A stretch of DNA of 64,000 nucleotides, taken from the NCBI RefSeq assembly GCF_964031165.1, contig NZ_OZ035011.1, forward strand, positions 1,292,001 to 1,356,000, in the 5' to 3' direction. The notes beneath the pieces were generated by a model. The model was not told the origin of the DNA. It ran no database searches and saw only the letters and a program-made list of their open reading frames with translations. Each line of letters begins with the position of its first letter. Within the stretch, counting starts at the first letter, position 1. This DNA comes from Rickettsiella endosymbiont of Rhagonycha lignosa. Lineage in GTDB: Bacteria; Pseudomonadota; Gammaproteobacteria; Diplorickettsiales; Diplorickettsiaceae. Shown here in pieces: positions 56,389 to 64,000 of the stretch. Made by a program: the position numbers and the translations under genes.

Positions 56389-56850
56389 ATGTTTTATAAA
56401 GCTATAGTTCAAACTCCTATTGGTAAGCTTGGAATATCCACTTTGGGTCAATTATTAATCCGGCTTGATTTTTTAACCGATGATAGAGTATTAATTACCC
56501 CTAATGAAGAAATTATAGAAAACATCGTAAGTCAGCTTAATCAATATTTTCGATGCCCAAGCTTTGAGTTTAATATCCCCTACCAACTCCAAGGGACTCC
56601 TTTTCAAACTAAGGTTTGGCAAGCATTAAGTAATTTGCCTATACAAACAACTGTTAGTTACGGTGCTCTCGCCAATAAATTAAAAACAGGTGCGCGAGCT
56701 ATAGGTAATGCTTGCCGAGCAAACCCTCTTCCAATACTAATCCCATGTCATCGTGTTTTGGCTCAAGGAAATATAGGTGGCTATAAAGGAAAAGAAATAT
56801 CTATTAAAAAATGGTTGTTAAATCATGAATTTTATTCCAGTACATTTTAA
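56389..56850 (+). CDS. ogt: Methylated-DNA--protein-cysteine methyltransferase
   Basis: 153-residue O6-alkylguanine-DNA alkyltransferase. The acceptor Cys is in IPCHRVL, with the helix-turn-helix and arginine finger region FQTKVWQALSNLPIQTTVSYG and RAIGNACRANPLP before it and GGYKGKEISIKKWLLNHE after it. The N-terminal subdomain is short, as in Ogt. Suicide repair of alkylated guanine. Own transcription unit after the rplS hairpin. Confidence 0.95.
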   Translation: MFYKAIVQTPIGKLGISTLGQLLIRLDFLTDDRVLITPNEEIIENIVSQLNQYFRCPSFEFNIPYQLQGTPFQTKVWQALSNLPIQTTVSYGALANKLKTGARAIGNACRANPLPILIPCHRVLAQGNIGGYKGKEISIKKWLLNHEFYSSTF

Positions 56851-57140
56851 ACTGGATTAGAATTCGAAATATATTTTCACTTTAATAATCAAATGAAAAT
56901 TTGTTTATTTATTAATTTCTTTCAAGCTTCCTCAAATTCATTTCTCAGCTCCTGTAAGTCTTTACTCAAAAGTGTGTAAGTTAAGACTGAAGCCGCCAAA
57001 CGCCCATTGTAATAAATTATAACTTTGTTACTCTAAGTAGTGTGTGTTGTTAATGATCTAATCAAGGACTTAATTTCCAGAAATAATCTAAAGAATAGAT
57101 TACTGACGTGGAAATTAATTAGCAAATCCTTATGTTATGT
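56851..57140. other. Gene-free stretch upstream of a putative small RNA
   Basis: No open reading frame of note. It contains an extra AAGGA (57064-57068), an inverted repeat ATTTC-CA-GAAAT (57073-57084) and a stronger one at 57084-57102. It probably holds the promoter and activator sites of the RNA at 57141. Confidence 0.5.
57084..57102 (+). promoter_or_regulatory. Inverted repeat, candidate activator site of the small RNA
   Basis: TAATCTA-AAGAA-TAGATTA, a perfect seven-base inverted repeat centred about 50 bp before the proposed RNA start (near 57143; -10-like TATGTT at 57131-57136). GacA/LetA-type response regulators act on short inverted repeats upstream of rsmY/rsmZ, but this sequence is not their textbook consensus. 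Confidence 0.4.
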
Positions 57141-57247
57141 GGAATAGATAAGGATGTCTACACTACAAGGATGTAGTGTTAGCAAGGATGCTACAAGGAC
57201 GTTATTAACACAGATATACCCCCTTGGGCCGTTTTACGGCCCTTTTT
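57141..57247 (+). ncRNA. Candidate CsrA/RsmA-sequestering small RNA (RsmY/RsmZ-like)
   Basis: About 105 nt of non-coding sequence with a rich set of GGA motifs. Three hairpins in a row expose the same loop AAGGAT: AGAT-AAGGAT-GTCT (57146-57159), ACACTAC-AAGGAT-GTAGTGT (57160-57179) and TAGC-AAGGAT-GCTA (57180-57193); a fourth motif CTACAAGGACGT follows at 57191-57202, plus TGGAA at 57140. The second hairpin contains ACAAGGATGT, the CsrA high-affinity consensus. It ends in a strong terminator. In Legionella and Pseudomonas such RNAs titrate CsrA/RsmA under LetA/GacA control. The start is inferred, and homology was not tested. Confidence 0.72.
57226..57247 (+). terminator. Rho-independent terminator of the small RNA
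   Basis: GGGCCG-TTTTA-CGGCCC followed by TTTTT. Strong six-base GC stem with a U tract; no protein-coding gene ends just upstream, which supports an RNA gene. Confidence 0.9.
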
Positions 57248-57326
57248 AATTTATCACATGAATTTTTGTCAGTGTTTTCATCAATCGATAACAATAAATA
57301 TTTAAAAACTTTTATCTTTCAATGTA

Positions 57327-59657
57327 TTAATCTTGCCAAAAATGATGATTTCTTTCATAGTAAGTCTCTGCTTGAATATTATAAGAATGAGCATTTAATT
57401 TTAATGTAATAGCTCCTTCGGTCGCTGTATTGTAGATTTTAGAACCTAAACGTTGATAACGATTTAATACGATTTTATGCGGAAATTTAAATCGATTATG
57501 AAAACCCGTTGGGAACAAAGCATAGGCTGGTTGTACATAATTTAAAAATTCTATGCTTGAAGAAGTTTTACTACCGTGATGGGGTACTATTAATACTGTG
57601 CTTTGCAAAGATTTTTGCTTTGAATGAACAAGATAGTTTTCTGCAGCTTTTTCTATATCACCCACTAATAAAATACTTTGTAATTGGTTACTAATTTTTA
57701 GTACGCATGAACTATTATTACCTAGATAGTCTAGATTCGAGGGTGGGTATAAAATCTCGAAATTAATTCCATCCCATTGCCAGCGCATCTGTTCTTCGCA
57801 CAAATTTACGATTCTTGGAAGAAATTTTTTAGGAATACTACTCAGTATTTTATCTACTTGTATTTGTTTTAAAATAATCGTCGCTCCACCACTATGATCA
57901 TTATCACCATGACTAATCACCATCATATTCACTTTATGAACACCGATTGTTTGTAAAAAAGGAAGTAAAACCAATTTTCCTGTATCAAAGGATGGGCTTA
58001 GGCGAGGACCCGTATCATAAATCAGGACATGATGTTGAGTACGAACTACACTAGCTAAACCCTGACCCACATCGAGAAGATGAATCCAAATATCACCATA
58101 TTGTGGCCCCAGACTTTCTCCAAAAAATAAAGGTAATAGCCAAATGAAACCTAAACAACGAGTTGGTGTTCCTCTAGGCGCCAAAATTAACAATATGCCA
58201 ATTATACTTGAAGCTAAAATCCAGCGATTTGATAAATAGGCATAATATTGAGAAAAAGGTATTCCTGAAAAAAAATTGAGTAATCTCCAAAGTAACTCAA
58301 GTAATTTTTCTACGAAAATTAAGATATTTTTTCCAAGAACAGCGCTTACTAAACTAAGTAAGCTACCTAATAAACTAAGCGGTAAAATTAAAAAGCCAAT
58401 AGCAGGAATGGCTATTAAGTTAGCAATAAAACTAATCCAAGAAATTTGCTGAAAAAATAATAAAGATAAAGGAATCAGTCCTAAGCTTAAAGTTAATTGT
58501 ATTCGACACCAAACTCGCCAATTTTTTAATGGCTTCATGCGATTTGAGACAGCATAAAAAATTAATATAACTGCTATGAAAGATAACCAAAAACTTGCTG
58601 AAAGGACTGCAAAAGGTTCTATTATTAAAATAATTAATAATGTTAAATGAAATGAATGCCAACTAGTAAGATAGCGCCGTTTGATTATCGCCAATGAAAA
58701 TATAGATAACATCAGTAAAGCACGCTGGGTCGGAATAGCGAAACCCGCTAAAGCACTATAAAAAATAGTTAATAATAACGTTAATGCGCTAGCAATTTTC
58801 GGTGCTGGAATATACAAAATAACAACGGATATACGACAGAAAGTAAAACGAACTATCCAATAAATAATTCCTGCAATAAAAGCAAGATGTAAACCTGCAA
58901 TAGCAAATAAATGATTTGTCCCAGTACCACGCATTACTCGCCATTGTTCATCAGTAATTTCACAACGCATTCCTGTCGTTAAAGCATTTATAAGTCCTAT
59001 TAAAGGGTAAGCTTGTAGCGCTTTTTTTACATTTGTATTAATTTTTTGACGTAGCGTATCGATAAAATAATATACATTTGTTCGTTGAATTAGGTGTAGG
59101 GGTGATTTTTCTAATAGATAACCTGTAGCACAAATGTTTTGTTGAAACAACTCGGCTTGATAGTCAAAGCTACCAGGGTTCCAAAAAGCGCGGGGACGAC
59201 GTAGACGCAAAGCAAATTGCCAGATATCTCCTTTTTTAAAATTAGTTAATACATTTAAATTTTTGTAAAAATACCCTTTAATTCGTACAGGTATGGGATA
59301 CCGTAAAGATTCTGAGGTCTCAAGCTTTTGTATAAGAAAGTCAAAACGCACGACATTCGAGAAATTCTCTGGAATAGTTATTATTCTTCCTTTTGCAATT
59401 AGCCTCTTACCTTCCAATATTTTTGGCAATTGTAAAGCAAGTTGTTGATGAGCAATTATTAATGACCAAGAAAAACCTAAACAACAAGCAACAAAAAATA
59501 AAATCCAATTTGCAAAAAAAAGTCGTTTAAAAAAAGCTAAAGTAATTAAAATTATACTAAATAATATTAGCAAATAGGCTAGTTTTACCGTAGGTAAATG
59601 CGAGAAATGTGTAATCCATACCACACCGATTAAAAACCCTAACGTCCAGCGGGCCAT
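57327..59657 (-). CDS. comEC: ComEC/Rec2 DNA-uptake channel protein
   Basis: 776 residues, full length. N-terminal membrane helices with a DUF4131/OB-like part (KGDIWQFALRLRRPRAFWNP), the Competence membrane domain (GTGTNHLFAIAGLHLAFIAG; IPTQRALLMLSIFSLA) and a C-terminal metallo-beta-lactamase-like domain (VGQGLASVV, VISHGDNDHSGGA, IVPHHGSKTSSS), probably a nuclease acting on the non-transported strand. It moves single-stranded DNA across the inner membrane. Metal-site residues look intact, so natural transformation may still work, together with the pilus genes at 38-39 kb. Confidence 0.96.
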   Translation of the reverse strand: MARWTLGFLIGVVWITHFSHLPTVKLAYLLILFSIILITLAFFKRLFFANWILFFVACCLGFSWSLIIAHQQLALQLPKILEGKRLIAKGRIITIPENFSNVVRFDFLIQKLETSESLRYPIPVRIKGYFYKNLNVLTNFKKGDIWQFALRLRRPRAFWNPGSFDYQAELFQQNICATGYLLEKSPLHLIQRTNVYYFIDTLRQKINTNVKKALQAYPLIGLINALTTGMRCEITDEQWRVMRGTGTNHLFAIAGLHLAFIAGIIYWIVRFTFCRISVVILYIPAPKIASALTLLLTIFYSALAGFAIPTQRALLMLSIFSLAIIKRRYLTSWHSFHLTLLIILIIEPFAVLSASFWLSFIAVILIFYAVSNRMKPLKNWRVWCRIQLTLSLGLIPLSLLFFQQISWISFIANLIAIPAIGFLILPLSLLGSLLSLVSAVLGKNILIFVEKLLELLWRLLNFFSGIPFSQYYAYLSNRWILASSIIGILLILAPRGTPTRCLGFIWLLPLFFGESLGPQYGDIWIHLLDVGQGLASVVRTQHHVLIYDTGPRLSPSFDTGKLVLLPFLQTIGVHKVNMMVISHGDNDHSGGATIILKQIQVDKILSSIPKKFLPRIVNLCEEQMRWQWDGINFEILYPPSNLDYLGNNSSCVLKISNQLQSILLVGDIEKAAENYLVHSKQKSLQSTVLIVPHHGSKTSSSIEFLNYVQPAYALFPTGFHNRFKFPHKIVLNRYQRLGSKIYNTATEGAITLKLNAHSYNIQAETYYERNHHFWQD

Positions 59658-59852
59658 ATTCTTTTATTTAGAGATAACTTATCTTATTGTATATTTTTTT
59701 TAAATTTATTTAAAAACACCTTTATAGTAATAAAAAATAATATTTAATATTATTTTTTATTTAAACCATTATCTTGTATACTTAATAGCTATATCTAAAG
59801 TTAAATAGATAAATTAAAAACAAACTAAATTAGTTTAACAAGGAGTGTTCGT

Positions 59853-60080
59853 ATGCAAAAATCAACTGATCTTAATAAAAGAGTCTCTGATAAATCTAGT
59901 TCTGAAAATACTATTCAAAAATTACCTACAGAAACTTCCTCTAATTCTTCTGAAAAAACAACTTCTAACGAAAAAAAAGGATTTTTTAATCTCTTTCAAA
60001 GATTAAGATGCTCAAATACTAATCTTGAAGACGATAAAAGTGAAGTCGTCTTCAAAGTACCTGAATTTAGACCTAAATAA
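59853..60080 (+). CDS. Small Ser/Thr/Lys-rich protein of unknown function
   Basis: 75 residues with an excellent ribosome binding site (AAGGAG, seven bases before the ATG). It is hydrophilic and Ser/Thr/Glu-rich (SSENTIQKLPTETSSNSSEK), has one amphipathic stretch GFFNLFQRLRCSN and ends KVPEFRPK. There is no signal peptide or membrane helix. I do not recognise it. A short disordered protein with a C-terminal basic/proline end could be a secreted effector, but that is speculation. The AT-rich region upstream (59658-59852) probably holds its promoter. Confidence 0.6.
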   Translation: MQKSTDLNKRVSDKSSSENTIQKLPTETSSNSSEKTTSNEKKGFFNLFQRLRCSNTNLEDDKSEVVFKVPEFRPK

Positions 60081-60125
60081 AGATTGTTTAAAATAGATAA
60101 AAATATTTTTATTAATAATTTGCAT

Positions 60126-61136
60126 TTAATGTAAAATAATTTTTAACGGTACAGCTAAAACCATAACAAAGCTAGCAACTAATCCTGCTGCTGGGATAGT
60201 TAATATCCATGCCCACATAATTCGTCGTATAGTGGGCCAATGGGTATTGAGCCAACCATTTGTTGAGCCTACTCCAAGAATCGCTCCTGTCACTGTATGC
60301 GTAGTAGAAACAGGAATACCCAAATCGGTAGCTGCAAATAACGTGAATGCAGCACCTGTTGCTGCGCATCCGCCACTTAAAGGAGTTAATTGGGTTATTT
60401 TATTTCCTAAGGTATGCACAATACGCCAACCTCCGATAAGTGTTCCCAATCCCATTACGAAATTACAAGAAATAATTACCCAAAATGGAACATAAAAATG
60501 TCCATTCAAAAGACCTGTAGAAAATAATAATACAGCGATAATACCCATTGTTTTTTGGGCATCATTACCACCATGGCCTAAACTTAATAAACCTCCTGCA
60601 ACAAATTGAGCGCGTTTAGCCCAACATTGAGTCTTATCGGGATTTATATCTTTCAGAAAAAAATGTGTTAATTTTATCAACAACCAACTAATTGATAACC
60701 CCAACAAGGGTGACAAGACTATTGCTATCAATACAGGTAGCAATCCATGCCAATTTAAAACATGCCAACCTCCTGCCACTAAAGCTGCACCGACCAGTCC
60801 TCCTATTAATCCATGAGAAGAACTTGATGGTAACCCAAAATACCAGGTTAAAAGATTCCAAATAATTGCGCCCATTAGAGCCGCAAAAAGCACATAAGGG
60901 GTAATGATATTAGGTTCGATAAGACCTGAGCCTATAGTGGTCGCAACACTTAGATGAAAAAATAAGAACGCAATAAAATTAAAAAATGCCGCCCATAATA
61001 CCGCTGTTAAAGGCTTTAAAACCTTTGTTGCAACCATAATAGCGATAGAGTTTGCCGCATCATGAAAACCATTAATAAAGTCGAAGATAAATGCTAAGAC
61101 AATAACGAAATAAATAAATACCAAAGTGCTCGTCAT
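60126..61136 (-). CDS. pit: Inorganic phosphate transporter, PiT family
   Basis: 336 residues with about ten membrane helices. The duplicated PiT signature is present: FDFINGFHDAANSIAIMVAT at the N-terminal repeat and LSLGHGGNDAQKTMGIIAV in the second; FGLPSSSSHGLIGGLVGAAL and GIPVSTTHTVTGAILGVGS complete the duplicated motif. Low-affinity symporter for phosphate or metal phosphate. Shorter than E. coli PitA (about 500), as in the compact bacterial class. No PhoU-like (DUF47) partner is adjacent. Confidence 0.95.
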   Translation of the reverse strand: MTSTLVFIYFVIVLAFIFDFINGFHDAANSIAIMVATKVLKPLTAVLWAAFFNFIAFLFFHLSVATTIGSGLIEPNIITPYVLFAALMGAIIWNLLTWYFGLPSSSSHGLIGGLVGAALVAGGWHVLNWHGLLPVLIAIVLSPLLGLSISWLLIKLTHFFLKDINPDKTQCWAKRAQFVAGGLLSLGHGGNDAQKTMGIIAVLLFSTGLLNGHFYVPFWVIISCNFVMGLGTLIGGWRIVHTLGNKITQLTPLSGGCAATGAAFTLFAATDLGIPVSTTHTVTGAILGVGSTNGWLNTHWPTIRRIMWAWILTIPAAGLVASFVMVLAVPLKIILH

Positions 61137-61289
61137 AAAGCATTCTTTCCATCACCAAAACTTGGCGTCAAGTATACACGACGTTGGTAGGGTTGGCACT
61201 CTGACGACGTTAAATCAATTTTATAAAAAATAGATATTGAATTATATTTCATATGGGAATTTATAATTAGTGAAAAAACTTATTGTGTT
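61137..61289. other. Intergenic stretch between pit and repeat copy F
   Basis: Promoter region of pit on the minus strand; no gene or RNA seen. After the repeat, 61409-61503 is likewise gene-free and leads to dapE without a strong Shine-Dalgarno. Confidence 0.5.
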
Positions 61290-61408
61290 TATACTCTTCG
61301 CACTTGAATTTTTGTCTGCCGCTCAATTCGCAATCCTCATGTATTTTGTACATTCTGGTTGCTTCATTCTCACGGTACCTTGCCAAAAATCCAATTGCTG
61401 TGAGTATA
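61290..61408 (-). repeat. Dispersed palindromic repeat, copy F
   Basis: 119 bp on the same strand as copies A and B: begins TATACTCTTCGCACTTGAAT and ends CAATTGCTGTGAGTATA. It lacks about six bases (TGTGTTGCCG shortened to TGCCG) and has a diverged middle. It lies in the promoter region of pit/dapE, outside coding sequence. Confidence 0.85.
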
Positions 61409-61503
61409 CTTCAGTTATTTTTAATTCCTAAAATTCTATAGTTCATCCTTTAAATTCCACCTCTTATTTCCTATAGTAACCCTTTAATGTAGAATTATAT
61501 CTT

Positions 61504-62640
61504 ATGTTATCGCTTATTGAATTAATTCAACAACTTGTTGCTCGACCTTCAGTTACTCCAGAAGATGAAGGTTGTCAAACTATTTTATGTCAGCACTTAA
61601 AGCGCCTAGGTTTTGCGATTGAACACTTACCATTTGCGGATGTCAATAATTTTTGGGCTAAACGTGGAAAAGAATCACCTTTATTTGTTTTTGTTGGGCA
61701 CACTGATGTCGTTCCCACTGGCCCATTAAATAAGTGGGATAGCCCTCCTTTTGTACCTAGCATTCGCAATGGACAACTTTTTGGTCGTGGTAGCGCTGAT
61801 ATGAAAGGAAGTCTCGCTGCGATGTTAGTGGCTTGTGAAAAATTTATTGATGAACATCCTAATCATAGTGGCTCTATAGGATGGTTAATTACTAGTGATG
61901 AAGAAGGCCCTAGTGTCAATGGCACAGCAAAAGTAGTTGAAACACTTAAAAACAGACACGAAAAAATAGATTACTGTTTAGTTGGCGAACCTACCTGCGA
62001 AAAAAAATTAGGAGATACTTTAAAAGTAGGTCGCCGTGGATCCTTATCGGCCCATTTGATCATTAAAGGGAAACAAGGTCATATTGCTTACCCTCAATTA
62101 GCTGAAAACCCTATCCATCGCTTTAACCCAAGTCTAGCCGAATTATTGGGTATCAACTGGGATGAAGGAGTATCCTATCCTAGTTTTCAACCAACTAGCT
62201 TACAAGTTTCTAATATTCATGGTGGCACTGGTGCTGGAAATGTTATTCCAGATAACATAGAGGTTAAGTTTAATTTTCGTTACTCCCCAGCAACCACCGC
62301 AAAAAAATTAGAAAATACAGTAGAAAATATTTTAAAAAAACATCATCTAAAATATCAAATCACTTGGCAACATGGAGGACTTCCTTTTCTAAGTTCTTCA
62401 GGGCAGTTACGTTTAGCCTGTCTAGATGTTATAGAAAAACTTACAGGAATTACACCTATAATTTCTACAACAGGAGGCACCTCTGATGCTCGTTTTATTG
62501 CGCCCTTAAAAGCAGAGATTGTTGAGTTTGGTCCATGCAATCGTACTATTCATCAAATTAATGAATGCGTCTCTATTAATGATCTTGAACAATTAGCTTT
62601 AATTTATAAAGAAATTTTGAAGAAAACTCTGTGTGTATAA
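61504..62640 (+). CDS. dapE: Succinyl-diaminopimelate desuccinylase (DapE)
   Basis: 378-residue M20 metallohydrolase of the lysine/meso-DAP pathway, needed for peptidoglycan. Zinc ligands in VGHTDVVPTG (His) and FGRGSADMKGSLAAML (Asp), Glu pair in SDEEGPSVNG, and terminal His in NRTIHQINE. GGTSDARFI matches the C-terminal substrate site. Full length for the family. It is next to an L,D-transpeptidase gene, which uses DAP cross-links, though they converge. Confidence 0.97.
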   Translation: MLSLIELIQQLVARPSVTPEDEGCQTILCQHLKRLGFAIEHLPFADVNNFWAKRGKESPLFVFVGHTDVVPTGPLNKWDSPPFVPSIRNGQLFGRGSADMKGSLAAMLVACEKFIDEHPNHSGSIGWLITSDEEGPSVNGTAKVVETLKNRHEKIDYCLVGEPTCEKKLGDTLKVGRRGSLSAHLIIKGKQGHIAYPQLAENPIHRFNPSLAELLGINWDEGVSYPSFQPTSLQVSNIHGGTGAGNVIPDNIEVKFNFRYSPATTAKKLENTVENILKKHHLKYQITWQHGGLPFLSSSGQLRLACLDVIEKLTGITPIISTTGGTSDARFIAPLKAEIVEFGPCNRTIHQINECVSINDLEQLALIYKEILKKTLCV

Positions 62641-62663
62641 AGATAAATCAGTAAAACACGGGC

Positions 62664-62690
62664 AAAAAAAAGCAGCCTTTAAGGCTGCTT
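62664..62690 (-). terminator. Terminator of the L,D-transpeptidase gene
   Basis: AAGCAGCC and GGCTGCTT form an eight-base stem. Read on the minus strand it is followed by an eight-base T run, so it serves the minus-strand gene at 62715; on the plus strand there is no T tract after the stem. Confidence 0.85.
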
Positions 62691-62714
62691 GCGGTTAATC
62701 GTTAGTGTTCTCTA

Positions 62715-63392
62715 TTATGAAAGAAACTGCGATTTTGATAACCATGATGGATCAGGATAGTAAGCAAATACTAGCGTTCCGTTCTTAATCGAATGGATTA
62801 ATGAATCGGCAACTGCTGGACTGACTGCAAAACAACCCCAACTTCGTCCCAGACGACCATGCTGCTGCGCAAATTGCGCCGTTGCATAATCTGCCCTATG
62901 GACTACGATATCACGAGCTTCCGCCCTATCGTTAAATCCTTTTTCTAGACCTTTTAACCTTAATGAATAGCCGTGTTTACCCTGATAAGTTGATTCAGTT
63001 AAAAACACACCTAAGCTTGATTCTAAACTTCCTGGTCTATCTGAGAAGGAAGTTGCATAGTTGCCGCCACTGTTCTGTCCGTGGGCAACGTAATCATTAA
63101 AAAGCACAGAGTTGTTATTAAGGTCTAATACCCACAATCTGCGTGCTGTTGATGGCTTAGTATAATCAATAATCGTTAGAATATGTTGATTGTCTAAACC
63201 TTCCTGTCTGGCCTTGTTATAAGCCTCTAAACCTAATTGTAATACTTTAGGATTAAGACCTGGAGCTTGCTTACTGAACTGCTGCAGCTCAGCTTGCACG
63301 TTAGCGTCCTGGCTTACTGGACTAGCATTAACAGTCATCACGAAGAGACCACTGGCTAGCAGTAATAAACTTGTTATTTTCTTTAATATCAC
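62715..63392 (-). CDS. Murein L,D-transpeptidase catalytic-domain protein
   Basis: 225 residues from a GTG at 63392, which has a G-rich ribosome site (GAGGGGGGG) just upstream; the longest frame adds 20 residues without signal-peptide character. Signal peptide KKITSLLLLASGLFVMTVNA. The catalytic region has IVVHRADYATAQF and GRLGRSWGCFAVSP, the H...S-x-GC arrangement of YkuD-like enzymes (YkuD_2 subfamily). Periplasmic 3-3 cross-linking or lipoprotein attachment is the family role. Specificity is unknown. Confidence 0.9.
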   Translation of the reverse strand: MILKKITSLLLLASGLFVMTVNASPVSQDANVQAELQQFSKQAPGLNPKVLQLGLEAYNKARQEGLDNQHILTIIDYTKPSTARRLWVLDLNNNSVLFNDYVAHGQNSGGNYATSFSDRPGSLESSLGVFLTESTYQGKHGYSLRLKGLEKGFNDRAEARDIVVHRADYATAQFAQQHGRLGRSWGCFAVSPAVADSLIHSIKNGTLVFAYYPDPSWLSKSQFLS

Positions 63393-63452
63393 TATATAAC
63401 CCCCCCTCTGCTTATTTAGCAGAAGAAGACCACTATAGCATAATTCGTACAA

Positions 63453-63776
63453 TTTTTGAACGTTTTAGCCCTGTTTTATTAGATAAAAGGCTTACATTTA
63501 TATTTTAGAATGTAAGCCTAAGGGAAGACAGAAATTTAGGTTAAAACCCTTATTGAGAAAACCTCACTCTAAGCGTTTCATGCGTTAAAAGCGTTAGATG
63601 AGAAATTTTCAGTAAATAGTCCTTTTATGCTCAAATTCGCAGATTAAAGGATTCTATTTTATCTATATTCTACATAGAACAATTAAAGATTTTAAACTGA
63701 GCTTAAATTTTTAAGCTGTATTTATTGTTATAATCAAATATTAGATTAATTTTCTTCTTTGGTTTCGCGATAGAAA
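63453..63776. other. Gene-free stretch with one hairpin
   Basis: 324 bp without a coding frame. AGGCTTACATT and AATGTAAGCCT form a perfect 11-bp stem (63488-63519) with a ten-base AT loop. Only a short TTTT follows on the minus strand, so it might weakly terminate the gene at 63777, but this is unsure. Confidence 0.5.
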
Positions 63777-64000
63777 TTATTTCATTTTTCGTGGTCTGCC
63801 TCGCTTACGTATGGTGCCTGTTTTAGCTATATTGAGCTGAGAGGCTCTTCCTCGACCCTTTGTCGTTAACATTCTTTTCATTCTTTTTCGATTTCCTTTA
63901 GCCTTTGCAACTGCTAAAGCCTTGAAATTAGCTTCCATTTTTTTATGTTCTATTTTAACAACTTTTTCAAGTGCTTTTTGATAAGCATCTTGCTCTGCAA
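63777..64000 (-). CDS. Basic protein with C-terminal AT-hook-like motif, N-terminus outside window
   Basis: The last 74 codons, ending at TAA 63777-63779. The visible part reads AEQDAYQKALEKVVKIEHKK, a charged helical stretch, then ALAVAKAKGNRKRMKRML and ends IRKRGRPRKMK. KRGRPRK matches the AT-hook core (GRP flanked by Arg/Lys), which binds the minor groove of AT-rich DNA. Strong positive charge suggests a DNA- or RNA-binding protein. Full length and family are unknown because the beginning is cut. Confidence 0.7.
   Translation of the reverse strand, partial: AEQDAYQKALEKVVKIEHKKMEANFKALAVAKAKGNRKRMKRMLTTKGRGRASQLNIAKTGTIRKRGRPRKMK

Noticed and set aside
56851-57326. tRNA or 6S RNA in the ogt-comEC gap
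   Set aside because: No cloverleaf, no T-loop GTTCGAATC; repeated AAGGAT loops fit a CsrA-binding RNA better.
63488-63519. 11-bp inverted repeat as a definite terminator
   Set aside because: Only TTTT follows and it is 258 bp from the nearest upstream stop; left as a hairpin of unknown role.

Overview
The window is an AT-rich gammaproteobacterial chromosome segment with high coding density and mostly single-copy core genes. The gene set (ftsQAZ-lpxC, groESL, lptFG, bamD/rluD, a 1,618-residue NAD-glutamate dehydrogenase, minor pilins, comEC), a eukaryotic-like ankyrin protein and several copies of a short palindromic repeat that is partly translated all point to the Legionellales. A Rickettsiella/Diplorickettsia/Coxiella-like host-associated bacterium fits best. 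This assignment is inferred from gene content and was not checked against a database. No rRNA, tRNA, CRISPR array, prophage or complete insertion sequence was seen.

Layout: 1-4.3 kb holds the end of the division/cell-wall cluster on the minus strand (ftsQ, ftsA, ftsZ, then lpxC cut by the window edge). 4.4-8.0 kb is dnaE, whose 5' end abuts two tandem repeat copies. 8.3-17.2 kb is the most unusual block: a 2,117-residue FkbH-carrier-condensation-adenylation-carrier-thioesterase synthetase followed immediately by a hybrid histidine kinase, apparently one operon. 17.4-25.5 kb carries gdhB, ubiG, gph, an acyl-CoA thioesterase and minDE without an adjacent minC. 25.8-31.9 kb holds recO, a glycine-zipper lipoprotein, an AmpG-like transporter, groESL under a clear sigma-32-type promoter, and htpX. 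32-37.6 kb is a fatty-acid beta-oxidation set (fadE, thiolase, FadJ/FadB-like), preceded by pilV-pilW-pilX. 39.5-49.5 kb has pepA, lptFG, nadE, an ankyrin/F-box-like protein, bamD, rluD and pgeF. 49.5-56.9 kb has an outer-membrane protein with a repeat inside its coding sequence, a CNNM/CorC protein, a truncated CcsA-like protein, ffh, rpsP-rimM-trmD-rplS and ogt. 56.9-64 kb holds a probable CsrA-titrating small RNA, comEC, a small unknown protein, a phosphate permease, dapE, an L,D-transpeptidase and the end of a basic AT-hook-like protein.

The points most worth following are: (1) the single-module FkbH-NRPS, which could build a glycerate-capped amino-acid product, with a nine-base G tract in its thioesterase that could switch the gene by slippage; (2) three consecutive hairpins with AAGGAT loops followed by a terminator at 57.14-57.25 kb, the signature of an RsmY/RsmZ-type RNA; (3) a roughly 120-bp repeat with terminal inverted repeats that supplies start regions and in-frame peptide to neighbouring genes; and (4) an ankyrin protein ending in an F-box-like segment, a probable host-directed effector.

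Starts were moved from the longest open frame where a ribosome binding site, family alignment or gene overlap supports a shorter one (dnaE, recO, the AmpG-like gene, pilW, trmD, rplS, the L,D-transpeptidase, the histidine kinase).
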